DNA of 64,000 nucleotides from Sphingorhabdus contaminans (GCF_007280415.1 NZ_VKKU01000001.1:992001-1056000); one strand, 5' to 3'; positions 19,647 through 29,145 are shown, counted from the stretch's first letter. The notes: generated by a model from the sequence alone, not told the origin. Made by a program: numbers and translations.

Positions 19647-19650
19647 GCTA

Positions 19651-21939
19651 ATGCCCGAAGCAAATCTCCAAAATGATCCGCCGTGGTTGAACGGCCTGAA
19701 TCCGCCGCAGCGTGAAGCTGTTCTAACGACCGAGGGGCCCGTCCTTTTGCTCGCTGGTGCCGGCACCGGCAAAACAGCCGCGTTGACCGCGCGAATGGCG
19801 CAGATACTCTATACACGGCTGGCATGGCCATCGGAGATATTGGCCGTGACCTTCACCAACAAGGCTGCACGCGAAATGCGCGAGCGGATCGGGGCAATGG
19901 TAGGTGAAGCCGTCGAAGGTATGCCATGGCTTGGGACATTTCACAGCATCGGCGCCAAGTTACTCCGTCGCCATGCCGAAGTGGTCGGCTTGCAGAGCAA
20001 TTTCACGATTATTGATACCGATGACCAGATCCGCCTGCTAAAACAACTGATCCAGTCCGAAGACCTCGATGAGAAACGCTTTCCCGCCCGCGGGCTGGCC
20101 GCATTGCTCGACAAATGGAAAAATGCGGGAAAATCGCCGTCCGACCTCGATGCCGCCGATAATGAGGCTTATGCCAATGGCAAAGGCCAGCGAATGTACG
20201 CACTCTATCAGGCGCGTTTGCTGGCGTTAAATGCGTGCGACTTTGGTGACTTGTTGCTGCATGGGCTGAACCTGCTCAAGAATAATCGCGACATTCTCGA
20301 AAAATATCAGGGGCAGTTCAAATATATACTGGTGGACGAATATCAGGACACAAACGCGGTGCAGTATCTCTGGCTTCGTCTGCTCGCGCAGAAGCGCAAG
20401 AACATATGCTGTGTGGGCGATGACGATCAGAGCATCTATTCCTGGCGCGGGGCTGAGGTCGCGAATATCCTGCGGTTCGAGAAGGATTTTCCGGGTGCGA
20501 AAATCATCAAGCTCGAGCAGAATTACCGGAGCACCCCGCATATACTGGCTGCGGCAAGCGGTTTGATCGATTCCAACAGCGCGCGCCTAGGCAAGACATT
20601 GTGGACGGAGCTTGATGAAGGCGAAAAAGTCCGCATCATCGGCGTTTGGGATGGTCCGGAAGAAGCCCGGCGTGTGGGCGAGGAAATCGAAAGCTTGCAG
20701 TATAAAGGCGAAAGCCTCGACAGCATTGCCATACTTGTCCGCGCCCAACACCAGACGCGCGAATTTGAAGACCGGTTTATCCAGATCGGAATGAACTATC
20801 GCATCGTCGGTGGATTCCGTTTCTATGAACGGGCCGAAATTCGCGATGCGATTGCCTATTTGCGGGTCGTCAATCAACCTGCCGATGACCTTGCGTTCGA
20901 ACGGATCGTCAACGTCCCCAAACGCGGGATTGGGGATAAGGCTGTGGAAAAAATCCACATCGTTGCGCGTACCGACAAGACACCTTTAACGGTCGCAGCC
21001 GCCCGATTGGTCGGAACGGACGAACTATCCGGCAAAGCGCGCAAGTCGCTTGCCGATCTGGTCGTCGACATCGCCCGTTGGCGGGACGAAGCATCGCGCA
21101 TGACACCGGCGGATCTGACACGCCTGATACTGGACGAAAGCGGCTACACCGCCGTTCTGCAGGCAGAACGCAGCGTCGAAGCGTCAGGGCGGCTTGAAAA
21201 CCTGAACGAACTCACGCGCGCGATGGAAGAATATGAAACGCTGGGCGAGTTTCTCGAACATGTCAGCCTCGTCATGGACAATGAACGGGGCGACCCGGGC
21301 GCCAGTGTGACGATTATGACGATACACGCGGCCAAAGGCCTAGAGTATGACAATATATTCCTTGTTGGCTGGGAAGACGGCATTTTCCCGTCACAGCGCG
21401 CACTGGATGAAGGCGGGCTCGCCTCATTGGAAGAAGAGCGCCGGCTGGCCTATGTTGCCATCACACGGGCGCGGCGGAAATGCACAATCATTCACGCCGC
21501 CAATCGACGCATATATGGCCAATGGACGTCAAGCATCCCCAGCCGATTCATTGAAGAACTGCCGCTAGAGCATATAGAGGCAGAGCAGACTATGACCGGC
21601 GGTGCATCCCTTTGGCGGGCGAACTGGTCCGAACATTCGGATCCCTTCGCCCACCTCGCCGCTGCCAATCAGGGCCGTAGCAACGCGCGAGGCCCCGGGT
21701 GGCAGAGGGCAACGACCAGTGGCGGGTTCAATCCCCGTCCGCAGCGTATCGCCGAAAACACGCGCAGTGCCGTTAGCCTGGGCAATAAGGGCCGCGAAGA
21801 TCTGGCGGTAGGAATGCGCGTTTTCCACGAAAAATTCGGATATGGCACGATTGCAGAAATCGAAGGTAACAAGCTTGAAATCGATTTTGAAGTTGCCGGT
21901 CGGAAACGTGTGATGGACAGCTTTATAACTATCGCCTGA
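19651..21939 (+). CDS. uvrD: ATP-dependent DNA helicase UvrD/PcrA (superfamily 1A)
   Basis: 3'-5' helicase of nucleotide-excision and mismatch repair. The 762-residue protein has the Q-motif LNPPQREAV (17-25), Walker A GAGTGKT (36-42), TFTNKAAREM, GTFHSIGAKLLR, the DEYQDTN Walker B, the GDDDQSIYSWRGA motif, LEQNYRS, and TIHAAKGLEYDNIFLVG with the late VAITRARR. A C-terminal Tudor-like domain (VGMRVFHEKFGYGTIAEI) ends the protein, as in PcrA/UvrD. ATG 19651 is preferred because residues before it are not family-like. A LexA box directly upstream suggests SOS induction, as for E. coli uvrD. Confidence 0.94.
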   Translation: MPEANLQNDPPWLNGLNPPQREAVLTTEGPVLLLAGAGTGKTAALTARMAQILYTRLAWPSEILAVTFTNKAAREMRERIGAMVGEAVEGMPWLGTFHSIGAKLLRRHAEVVGLQSNFTIIDTDDQIRLLKQLIQSEDLDEKRFPARGLAALLDKWKNAGKSPSDLDAADNEAYANGKGQRMYALYQARLLALNACDFGDLLLHGLNLLKNNRDILEKYQGQFKYILVDEYQDTNAVQYLWLRLLAQKRKNICCVGDDDQSIYSWRGAEVANILRFEKDFPGAKIIKLEQNYRSTPHILAAASGLIDSNSARLGKTLWTELDEGEKVRIIGVWDGPEEARRVGEEIESLQYKGESLDSIAILVRAQHQTREFEDRFIQIGMNYRIVGGFRFYERAEIRDAIAYLRVVNQPADDLAFERIVNVPKRGIGDKAVEKIHIVARTDKTPLTVAAARLVGTDELSGKARKSLADLVVDIARWRDEASRMTPADLTRLILDESGYTAVLQAERSVEASGRLENLNELTRAMEEYETLGEFLEHVSLVMDNERGDPGASVTIMTIHAAKGLEYDNIFLVGWEDGIFPSQRALDEGGLASLEEERRLAYVAITRARRKCTIIHAANRRIYGQWTSSIPSRFIEELPLEHIEAEQTMTGGASLWRANWSEHSDPFAHLAAANQGRSNARGPGWQRATTSGGFNPRPQRIAENTRSAVSLGNKGREDLAVGMRVFHEKFGYGTIAEIEGNKLEIDFEVAGRKRVMDSFITIA

Positions 21940-22011
21940 GCCAATCTTCCATAACGCTATGGAACGTGAAATCACGATCCGTGTTTGCATCCTTTGAAAA
22001 GGAGAAGCGAC

Positions 22012-22902
22012 ATGGCGATGATTGAAACACGGGACGGCGCATGGCTGTATGTAAAAGACTGGGGCGCAGGCAATCCGGTTGTCTTAATACATGGCTGGCC
22101 CTTGTCATCCGACAGTTGGGATCCAGTGGCCGACGCGCTGGCAAATGCCGGGCACAGGGTCATTTCCTATGACCGGCGCGGTTTCGGACGTTCCGAACAG
22201 ACCTGGCAGGGTTATGATTACGACAGTTTGTCTGACGACCTAGCCGATGTTCTGAAGGCAACTGGTGCCACGGATAATGTTACGTTGGTCGGCTTCTCTA
22301 TGGGCGGAGGCGAAGTCGCCCGCTATATGTCACGCCATAATGGCGCTGGCGTAATTCGCACAGCTCTCATTGCGTCGGTTGTGCCCTATATGCTGAAGAC
22401 CGACGACAACCCCGAGGGCGTTCCGCAGGAAACTTTCGACCAGATGACTCAGCAAATGCTGGATGATCGCCCTGCTTTTATGAAGTCCTTCCTAAACGAC
22501 TTTTTTGGCGTTGGCTGGTTGAGCAAGCCCGTCAGTTCGGCGGTTCTTGAATGGGCATGGCGGTTAACCATGCAGGCAGGGCTGCGGCCGACACTAAAAT
22601 GCGCAGAGTCGTTTTCCTCTACGGATTTCCGTCGCGATCTACCCGCGTTTCGCGTTCCTACCCTTGTCATTCATGGGACCGCAGACAAGACTGTGCCTAT
22701 CGAAGCCACCGGCCGGGTGGCTGCATCAATGATCGATGACGTCCAATTGGTCGAATATGCAGGTTCGCCGCATGGCCTCTTTGAAACAGATCGTGATCGC
22801 CTGATCGGCGACCTCATGGCTTTTCTGAACGGCGAAGAAGTCCGCTATCATAATTTGGAGGAACAGATGATCGATCCTGTTCTGCCACTGGGTAGCTACT
22901 AA
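22012..22902 (+). CDS. Alpha/beta hydrolase, cofactor-free haloperoxidase-like
   Basis: A 296-residue soluble hydrolase. Features are HGWPLSSDSW (oxyanion region), YDRRGFGRS, the nucleophile elbow G-F-S-M-G-G-G with Ser, the acid in HGTADKTVP and the histidine in GSPHGLFETD. This pattern is that of the so-called non-heme chloroperoxidases, which in vivo are usually esterases or perhydrolases. GGAG lies eight bases before the ATG. It stands alone between uvrD and a strong hairpin. Substrate is unknown. Confidence 0.86.
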   Translation: MAMIETRDGAWLYVKDWGAGNPVVLIHGWPLSSDSWDPVADALANAGHRVISYDRRGFGRSEQTWQGYDYDSLSDDLADVLKATGATDNVTLVGFSMGGGEVARYMSRHNGAGVIRTALIASVVPYMLKTDDNPEGVPQETFDQMTQQMLDDRPAFMKSFLNDFFGVGWLSKPVSSAVLEWAWRLTMQAGLRPTLKCAESFSSTDFRRDLPAFRVPTLVIHGTADKTVPIEATGRVAASMIDDVQLVEYAGSPHGLFETDRDRLIGDLMAFLNGEEVRYHNLEEQMIDPVLPLGSY

Positions 22903-22923
22903 ACAGGGCTTAACCATTTAATG

Positions 22924-22965
22924 CCGCGGAGGAACATAGGTTCAGTTTACCAGCCTCCTCCGCGG
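22924..22965 (+). terminator. Strong hairpin downstream of the hydrolase gene
   Basis: Ten-base perfect arms (CCGCGGAGGA and its complement) at 22924-22933 and 22956-22965 enclose a 22-base loop. It lies 21 bases after the hydrolase stop. No T run follows, so it may act as an mRNA-stabilising or pause hairpin and not as a full intrinsic terminator. The rest of the 210-base gap to the PilZ gene holds the start-codon hairpin described separately. Confidence 0.45.
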
Positions 22966-23060
22966 TTGACGGGCGGTGACCCAACTAAATACCGCGTGAA
23001 AAGGCGAAAATGCACTTTTCCATCTCCAATTCCTAAAGTTTTGAAACCGATTGTCGTAAC

Positions 23061-23117
23061 TCCATGAAATGCACGGTGACCTTTTCGAAATACTCCAGAA
23101 ACGGACCATTTCATGGA
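23061..23117 (+). promoter_or_regulatory. 5'UTR hairpin that pairs the PilZ-gene start codon
   Basis: Bases 23061-23071 are the perfect reverse complement of 23107-23117, giving an 11-bp stem with a 35-base loop. The 3' arm includes the ATG at 23113-23115, and the weak GGA ribosome-binding site at 23103-23105 lies in the loop flank. In RNA this would hide the start codon, suggesting control by temperature, a ligand, an sRNA or a protein. As DNA it could also be a dyad for a regulator. Confidence 0.5.
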
Positions 23118-23769
23118 ACTGAATTATTCGTTGAATACAGCTTCGGGTCCGTCAATCGACGAATGCGCACCTGCACGTGAACGCCGGTCAGCCAATCGCC
23201 AAGTCTCCGTCATGCTTACCGCAAAGTTGGAGACTTCCGGTCGTCAGCAGCCTTGCCGCATTCTCAACATATCCACCAAAGGCGCCAATATTGAGTCGCT
23301 GATCAGCCTCAAGGTCGGGCAGCCTATCGAAATTGAATTCAGGTCAAATCTGAAATCAAAAGGCACTGTGCGTTGGGTGCGAGACTCGCAAGCGGGCGTG
23401 GAGTTTCAAGATGCCATAGACCTGAACGAAATCTGGAAACGGTCTGAGATAAGCATCAAGAGGATCAAACCGCGCCCTCCCCGCTATTGCTGCTTTGCAC
23501 CGGCCATTGTTGAGCATGGTGATCAACGCCAAGAATGCCAGATTATCGATATCTCGGCATCCGGTATACGTGTTGTTGATATCACAAACATTGCACTTGG
23601 CGCGACGGTCATGATTGAACCGAAGGGATTACCCAGACATCGCGCAAAAGTTGTATGGTGCAACAAAGAGTCTGCCGGCCTTAAACTGATCAACCCCTTT
23701 AAATATCACGAACTGGAAATGTGGCTTCTGCAACAGGAAAGTTCCCATTTTCGGGATGGGACATGCTGA
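23113..23769 (+). CDS. Dual PilZ-domain c-di-GMP receptor protein
   Basis: A 218-residue protein made of two PilZ domains in tandem. Domain one has RxxxR as R25-S-A-N-R29 and N52-I-S-T-K-G57; domain two has R117-x3-R121 and D146-I-S-A-S-G151. Both keep the arginines and the [DN]xSxxG loop needed to bind c-di-GMP. No membrane segment or other output domain is visible, so it probably acts by protein contacts. It overlaps the HD-GYP gene by seven bases, tying a receptor to a likely c-di-GMP hydrolase. The start codon sits in a hairpin. Confidence 0.88.
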   Translation: MELNYSLNTASGPSIDECAPARERRSANRQVSVMLTAKLETSGRQQPCRILNISTKGANIESLISLKVGQPIEIEFRSNLKSKGTVRWVRDSQAGVEFQDAIDLNEIWKRSEISIKRIKPRPPRYCCFAPAIVEHGDQRQECQIIDISASGIRVVDITNIALGATVMIEPKGLPRHRAKVVWCNKESAGLKLINPFKYHELEMWLLQQESSHFRDGTC

Positions 23770-25094
23770 TTGAAGTTGAGGCCGAACAGCTTGCGGTCGG
23801 AATGTATGTCCATTCGTTGGATTTGGCGTGGTACGAGCATCCTTTTTGGAGCCGCCGATTTCTGATCCGCGACCAATCGGATCTTGAAGCGCTTTTGAGT
23901 GCAGGGCCGAAAGTCGTTGTGATCGACGACAGCAAAGGCCTCGGTCTGTCCGCGCCATCCGAAAAGAAAACGCCGTTCCAATCAAAAGACACTGGCAATT
24001 CATCTGCACCCGCTATTTCTTTCGAATCCGGGCGCGATGACGTCGCTCAGTCAAGAGGTGCAACTCGCCGAGCAAAGTCGCCGCAAATTCCGGACACAAT
24101 TGTAATACCGGAGCAAGAGAAAAGGCGAGCTCCACTCCTTGGCGATGCCCGGGCGGCTGAAATGCGGCGCGCCACAAAAATGCTTCAACGGTCCAAAACA
24201 GAAGTCATCAATCTGTTTGAAGACGCCCGACTTGGGAAAGCAATTTCGACCAAGAAAATCTCTGGCCTTGTTTCCCAGATATCAAACAGCGTTAACAAAG
24301 ACCCATCGATTATTCTCAACGTTGCACGGCTTAAAACGAAGGACGAATACACTTACCTTCACTCGGTTTCTGTATGTGCCTTAATGATAAACTTGGCACG
24401 TCGATTGGGATTGGAGGAAGACGTTGTACAGGATCTGGGGTTGGCGGGGATGCTGCATGACCTCGGCAAAATGACCATTCCCGACCCGATATTGAACAAA
24501 GCTGGTAAGCTCGACGACGATGAGTGGCAAATTGTTCGCAGTCATCCGGAAAAGGGTTTTGCTATTCTATCCCAAACAGAATGCGGCACACCGACCGCAC
24601 TGGATGTCTGCCTGCATCACCATGAAAAAATGGACGGTACCGGCTATCCTTTCCGTATTCCCGGTGAAAATATCACCCTCGCCGCGCGCATGGCCGCAAT
24701 TTGCGACGTGTATGATGCGATTACATCGCAACGCAGCTATAACAAGCCTTTGTCGGGCGCGATGGCCTTGGCAAAAATGATGAGTTGGAAAGGCCATTTT
24801 GACCAGCAACTGCTCCGGTCATTTGTGGAAAGCCTCGGTATATTTCCAATCGGAAGCATCGTGCATTTGACCAATGAGACTCTCGCTGTTGTGATTGGCG
24901 AGGATCCAGAAGATTATTCCATGCCTCTGGTTCGGCTTTTCTATGACCTCCCAAGCCGAAGTGCCGTCGAATATCGGGACATACAGATTACACGTGATTC
25001 CGGCACAGTGCAGTTTCACGCGACCTATTATGACCCGGACCCCGCTATTGAAGCGTTGGCCAAAAACGCTCTTCATCAGGGCGAACATGCCTGA
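23763..25094 (+). CDS. HD-GYP c-di-GMP phosphodiesterase with DUF3391 N-terminus
   Basis: A 443-residue cytosolic protein. The N-terminal 100 residues match DUF3391 (LAVGMYVHSLDLAW). A variable, basic linker follows, then an HD-GYP domain: H232-D233-L-G-K, HPEKGF, HHHEKMDGTGYP and CDVYDAITSQRSYNKP, with all metal and GYP residues present, so hydrolysis of c-di-GMP to pGpG/GMP is expected. ATG 23763 lies within the end of the dual-PilZ gene, so both are translated together. It could regulate motility or attachment, but no such genes lie nearby. Confidence 0.92.
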   Translation: MLIEVEAEQLAVGMYVHSLDLAWYEHPFWSRRFLIRDQSDLEALLSAGPKVVVIDDSKGLGLSAPSEKKTPFQSKDTGNSSAPAISFESGRDDVAQSRGATRRAKSPQIPDTIVIPEQEKRRAPLLGDARAAEMRRATKMLQRSKTEVINLFEDARLGKAISTKKISGLVSQISNSVNKDPSIILNVARLKTKDEYTYLHSVSVCALMINLARRLGLEEDVVQDLGLAGMLHDLGKMTIPDPILNKAGKLDDDEWQIVRSHPEKGFAILSQTECGTPTALDVCLHHHEKMDGTGYPFRIPGENITLAARMAAICDVYDAITSQRSYNKPLSGAMALAKMMSWKGHFDQQLLRSFVESLGIFPIGSIVHLTNETLAVVIGEDPEDYSMPLVRLFYDLPSRSAVEYRDIQITRDSGTVQFHATYYDPDPAIEALAKNALHQGEHA

Positions 25095-25180
25095 ACCAAT
25101 CATCTGAACTCGTAACGTCTGCGTAACAGCAGAAAATCTTGCGCTGGCCAGCCGCGATAATATTTGGCAAGTCATTGCCC

Positions 25181-26323
25181 ATGCGCGATCAAAGCCTATC
25201 CCTAGTGAATGAAGCCCGCGGCGCCATGCAACGACGCGATGGCGATACAGCGCGCAGGCTGCTTCTTGAAATTGATGAAAAGGATCGGCCTTGGCTCATG
25301 CTCGCACAAGCTTGTAACATGGCAGGCGATACGGAAACCGAAGAGGCTGCGCTACAAGCACAATTGCACCTAAATCCCCGCGACATTCCCGCATTAATCC
25401 TGACGGCGGAGTTAAAAGCACGGCACGGTGACGACCGTGCTGCAAGTGCTTTTTTCCAGGCGGCACTCAATCAGGCATCTGTCCAGGGTGAGGTTCCTGC
25501 AGTCATCCAGCCTATGCTGAAACGAGCGGAACTCTTTCTGGTGGAAAGCCAGGATCGTTTTGAGCAGCATTTACTCGACAGTCTGAAAAAAAACGGCGTA
25601 ACTGGCGAAGCCCGTATCGAAAGCGCGATCGATCTTCTTTTGGGCAAGAAGCAGCTCTTTCTCCAGCAACCCTCAAGCTTTTACTTTCCGGGGCTCCCGC
25701 AAAGGCAATTTTACGAACGGTCCGAATTTGACTGGATTGCCCCAATAGAGGCAAAAATTCCTGAAATGCGTTCGGAATTGCTGGCTGTATTGTCCGACGG
25801 ACAAGATTTTGCGCCTTATGTCGAATCCAGTGCCGATCGACCGCAAGCTGCCAACCCCCTTATAAATGACCCAAGTTGGGGGGCCTATTATTTCTGGAAG
25901 AATGGCGAAATAGTTGAAGAACATGCTTCGCGTTGCCCGGTAACGATGGCAGCATTGGATTTGACCCCCATGCCACGGATTGACCAGCGGTCCCCTATAG
26001 CCCTTTGGTCGCTCCTAAAGCCAGGAACCCATATCAAACCGCACCACGGTTTACTGAATACCCGGCTGATCTGCCATATTCCGCTTATCATCCCCGAAAA
26101 CTGCGCCTTACGGGTGGGAAATGAGACAAGAGCCTGGAAAGAGGGCGAAGCACTGATCTTCGACGATAGTATTGAGCATGAAGCATGGAACAACAGCGAC
26201 CAAACCCGCGTCGTCCTTCTCTTTGAAGTGTGGCGGCCGGAAATCAGTCTGGCTGAACGTGAAGCGTTGACGGCGTTGTTCGAAACAATCAACGATTATC
26301 AGGGCGTCCCACAGGAAATTTGA
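25181..26323 (+). CDS. Aspartyl/asparaginyl beta-hydroxylase family protein with TPR-like N-terminus
   Basis: A 380-residue protein. The first 150 residues are helical and TPR-like (repeated A-L-x-A-x-L-x-L-x-P pattern). The C-terminal cupin carries the iron ligands and 2-oxoglutarate site of the Asp/Asn beta-hydroxylase family: HIKPHHG, LICHIPLIIP, EGEALIFDDSIEHEAWN and the arginine in TRVVLLFEVWRP. It probably hydroxylates a protein or lipid substrate; bacterial members include enzymes that modify lipids. ATG 25181 is preferred to TTG 25139. It follows the HD-GYP gene by 86 bases on the same strand. Confidence 0.87.
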   Translation: MRDQSLSLVNEARGAMQRRDGDTARRLLLEIDEKDRPWLMLAQACNMAGDTETEEAALQAQLHLNPRDIPALILTAELKARHGDDRAASAFFQAALNQASVQGEVPAVIQPMLKRAELFLVESQDRFEQHLLDSLKKNGVTGEARIESAIDLLLGKKQLFLQQPSSFYFPGLPQRQFYERSEFDWIAPIEAKIPEMRSELLAVLSDGQDFAPYVESSADRPQAANPLINDPSWGAYYFWKNGEIVEEHASRCPVTMAALDLTPMPRIDQRSPIALWSLLKPGTHIKPHHGLLNTRLICHIPLIIPENCALRVGNETRAWKEGEALIFDDSIEHEAWNNSDQTRVVLLFEVWRPEISLAEREALTALFETINDYQGVPQEI

Positions 26324-26395
26324 ATTCGGGTCGTTACAATTGTCATTTTGCTGGCTAGCAAAGCAATCTCTTTATCTGTCGTTTTCGAAAAGCTC

Positions 26396-27718
26396 ATGTC
26401 TACCAAAGAAATCCATCCTCTCGCGATTGCAGATTTCCGCTATTATTGGCTGGCGCGCTTTATGGCGGTGCTCGCGACGATGGGTATGGTCGTCGTCATC
26501 GGATACCAGGCCTACGACATCGCCCGCAGCGATTATGGAATGTCGATCCGCGAGGCGTCTTTGCAACTTGGCTTGTTGGGGCTTTTCCAGTTCGTTCCCT
26601 TGGCTCTCTTGACCCCGGTTGCCGGCTGGGCCGCTGACCGTTGGGAGCGTCGTACGGTCGCACGGATTGCCAATTCCATCGATATGTTGGTGGCCCTTGC
26701 CTTGTGCTGGTTCACCTATAGCGACACTTTGACTCTGCCTTTGCTTTTTATATTCGCCGCGTTGCACGGGGTTGCGCGCGTATTTGTCGGTCCCTCCATG
26801 TCGGCGATAGCACCCAACATTGTACCTACCGCCTCTCTGCCCCGCGCTATCGCCATGAGTTCCATCGCCTGGCAAGTCGGATCAGTTTTTGGTCCGGCCG
26901 CAGGCGGTCTCCTTTTTGCAGCAAATCCGTCGGCTCCCTATCTGGTTTCCGCGGCATTGCTCCTGATTGCTTCAATCAGCCTCAGTTTTGTAAAACCGGT
27001 CTTTCCGCCGCCCATGGAACGCAAAGTACACCCGGTGCGTCAGATGATCGACGGAATCCGCTATACGTGGTCGGAACGCTTTTTGCTGGGGGCCATCACT
27101 CTCGATCTGTTTGCCGTTTTGCTGGCGGGGGCGACAGCGCTTTTACCCGTATATGCCCGTGACATATTACAGGTCGGGCCTGATGGCCTCGGCCAGTTGC
27201 GTGCCGCACCCGCGATAGGTGCATCCCTTGTTGCGTTGCTCCTCACCTTTCGCCCTTTGCGGCATAATGTCGGCAGCAAAATGCTTTGGGCGGTAGTCGC
27301 ATTTGGTTTGGCGACCATCGGATTTGGGTTGAGTCACGAAATCGGTATGCATGTCTTTGAAAATGGGCGGATTTCTTTCTTGAACATGGGTGCAGGCATG
27401 GCTGTCGCTCTTGTCATGCTCATTCTTCTTGGTGCCTCTGATATGCTGTCCGTCTATGTACGGTCGTCCCTGGTACAGTTGAATACGCCCGATGATATGC
27501 GCGGGCGCGTTAGCTCGGTTTCGGGCCTTGCAATTTCCGCCTCCAATGAATTGGGCGAATTGCAATCCGGTGTGGCAGCCGCTCTGCTCGGCCCGGTCGG
27601 GGCAGTTGTTTTTGGCGGAGCCGGTGCCATAATGGTAACAGGCCTTTGGGCATGGCTGTTTCCAGAGCTAAAAAATGCCCGAACATTTGAACCGCAATAT
27701 AGAGGGAAAAGTCCATGA
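26396..27718 (+). CDS. MFS exporter (enterobactin exporter EntS-like, MFS_3)
   Basis: A 440-residue inner-membrane protein with twelve hydrophobic segments. Family features are FRYYWLARF at the start of helix 1, the loop motif [13 protein letters not shown] between helices 2 and 3, and [13 protein letters not shown] in helix 5, as in the MFS_3 group. Substrate is not evident; no siderophore genes lie near. ATG 26396 is taken over the upstream 26348 frame because the MSTKEIHPL start is family-like. It overlaps cysK as ATGA, a linkage with no obvious functional reason. Confidence 0.85.
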   Translation: MSTKEIHPLAIADFRYYWLARFMAVLATMGMVVVIGYQAYDIARSDYGMSIREASLQLGLLGLFQFVPLALLTPVAGWAADRWERRTVARIANSIDMLVALALCWFTYSDTLTLPLLFIFAALHGVARVFVGPSMSAIAPNIVPTASLPRAIAMSSIAWQVGSVFGPAAGGLLFAANPSAPYLVSAALLLIASISLSFVKPVFPPPMERKVHPVRQMIDGIRYTWSERFLLGAITLDLFAVLLAGATALLPVYARDILQVGPDGLGQLRAAPAIGASLVALLLTFRPLRHNVGSKMLWAVVAFGLATIGFGLSHEIGMHVFENGRISFLNMGAGMAVALVMLILLGASDMLSVYVRSSLVQLNTPDDMRGRVSSVSGLAISASNELGELQSGVAAALLGPVGAVVFGGAGAIMVTGLWAWLFPELKNARTFEPQYRGKSP

Positions 27719-28635
27719 AAGCCCAATCGATCCTCGACACCATCGGCAACAGCCCCCATATCCGGCTCGCACGAATGTTTCCCAATGCGGAAGTATGGGT
27801 GAAGTCGGAACGGTCAAATCCAGGTGGCTCTATCAAGGATCGCATTGGGCTAGCCATGATTGAAGCCGCTGAGCAGGATGGAAGTCTGAAGCCGGGCGGC
27901 ACCATAATCGAACCAACGTCGGGCAACACCGGCGTCGGGCTCGCCATGGTAGCGGCCGTAAAGGGTTACAAGCTGATCCTTGTCATGCCCGAATCCATGT
28001 CGCTGGAACGCCGTCGTTTGATGCTTGCTTACGGGGCCACCTTCGATCTTACCCCTCGTGAAAAGGGAATGAAGGGCGCTATCGAACGCGCAATGGAACT
28101 GGTAGCAGCAACGCCCAATTCCTGGATGCCCCAGCAATTTGACAATCCGGCTAACATCAATGTCCATGTGCGCACCACGGCGCAGGAAATCCTGGCCGAT
28201 TTTGCAGATGCCCCGATCAATGTGATGATCACGGGCGTGGGAACGGGCGGCCATATTACAGGCTGCGCGGAAGTGCTTAAAAAAGCATGGCCCAATTTAA
28301 AGGTATTTGCCGTTGAGCCCACGCTATCTCCTGTCATTAGCGGGGGGCAGCCTGGGCCGCACGCAATTCAGGGGATCGGCGCAGGTTTCATCCCTGAAAA
28401 TCTGCATACCGCGCTTCTGGACGGGGTTATCCAGGTCGACCCGGACGTCGCCAAGGAAACTGCGCGTCGTGCCGCACGGGAAGAAGGGATGCTGGTTGGC
28501 ATTTCGTCTGGTGCAACATTGGCCGCTATCGCCCAGAAATTGCCCGACTTGCCTGCGGGCAGCCGCATACTAGGCTTCAACTATGATACCGGGGAACGTT
28601 ATTTGTCGGTTCCCGATTTTCTGCCTGTCGAATGA
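27715..28635 (+). CDS. cysK: Cysteine synthase A (O-acetylserine sulfhydrylase)
   Basis: PLP enzyme making cysteine from O-acetylserine and sulfide in the cytosol. The 306-residue protein has the PLP lysine K41 in [10 protein letters not shown], the substrate loop [11 protein letters not shown], the phosphate-binding [10 protein letters not shown] and ISSGAT near the C-terminus. Both CysK and CysM features overlap; length and the PTSGNTG loop favour CysK. It starts on an ATGA overlap with the MFS gene and is followed by a clear terminator. Confidence 0.94.
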   Translation: MKAQSILDTIGNSPHIRLARMFPNAEVWVKSERSNPGGSIKDRIGLAMIEAAEQDGSLKPGGTIIEPTSGNTGVGLAMVAAVKGYKLILVMPESMSLERRRLMLAYGATFDLTPREKGMKGAIERAMELVAATPNSWMPQQFDNPANINVHVRTTAQEILADFADAPINVMITGVGTGGHITGCAEVLKKAWPNLKVFAVEPTLSPVISGGQPGPHAIQGIGAGFIPENLHTALLDGVIQVDPDVAKETARRAAREEGMLVGISSGATLAAIAQKLPDLPAGSRILGFNYDTGERYLSVPDFLPVE

Positions 28636-28640
28636 TCAAA

Positions 28641-28670
28641 TATGCCGGGGCCGCTATTCGCCCCGGCATA
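28641..28670 (+). terminator. Terminator hairpin after cysK
   Basis: Perfect 11-base arms TATGCCGGGGC at 28641-28651 and the complement at 28660-28670, with an eight-base loop, begin six bases after the cysK stop. The following GTTT is a weak T tract. The convergent calcium-repeat gene ends 44 bases further on, so the hairpin may serve both strands. Confidence 0.7.
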
Positions 28671-28713
28671 GTTTGCCCCCTTGTCGGGCGCCGATTGCGA
28701 CCGGTCGGCGCTC

Positions 28714-28998
28714 CTATTTCGGTTTCATTTCTTTGGCAGATTTATCGTCCGGCTTGCCGTCGCCGTCATTGTCGAACCTGTCCGGCTTTCCGTCACCATT
28801 AACATCCCATGCATCCGGCACGCCGTTACCGTCGCGATCCCACGCATCCGGCCTGCCGTCTTCATTAGAATCGATAGTAGGCGGCGGCACTGACCCTTCG
28901 GGCGGTGGTGCCGGTTGCGCGAAAGCTGCGCCGTAAAAAGTTACCGTGCCTACTGTGCCAAGCAGTGCGGTCGTTACCCATTTATATGACTGTGACAT
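28714..28998 (-). CDS. Small secreted protein with four thrombospondin type-3-like calcium repeats
   Basis: A 94-residue protein with a signal peptide (about 1-28, ending AAFAQ), a proline-rich stretch, then four 11-residue repeats at 43-86 of the form D-x-[ND]-x-[DN]-G-x-x-D, the calcium-binding loop of thrombospondin type-3/EF-hand-like proteins. A short lysine-rich tail follows. AGGAG lies seven bases before ATG 28998, which is why the longer frame from 29019 is rejected. Likely periplasmic or secreted and calcium-binding; function unknown. The 147-base gap upstream, up to the acyl-CoA dehydrogenase end, shows nothing clear. Confidence 0.8.
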   Translation of the reverse strand: MSQSYKWVTTALLGTVGTVTFYGAAFAQPAPPPEGSVPPPTIDSNEDGRPDAWDRDGNGVPDAWDVNGDGKPDRFDNDGDGKPDDKSAKEMKPK

Positions 28999-29145
28999 TG
29001 GTTGCTCCTTTAAAGCCAACCCCCTGTCTGCATAGACCGTCCGCTATTTCGTTGATTACCGCTACCTTCTTGCGCCGATGGGAGACAGACGAGAGGTTGT
29101 CCGAAGACACCCTCCCATCCGTCGCTATCCTCGCACATTCTGTCT

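Noticed and set aside
22924-22965. 10-bp inverted repeat as an insertion-sequence end
   Set aside because: No transposase, no second copy seen and the loop is short; a transcript-end hairpin is more likely.
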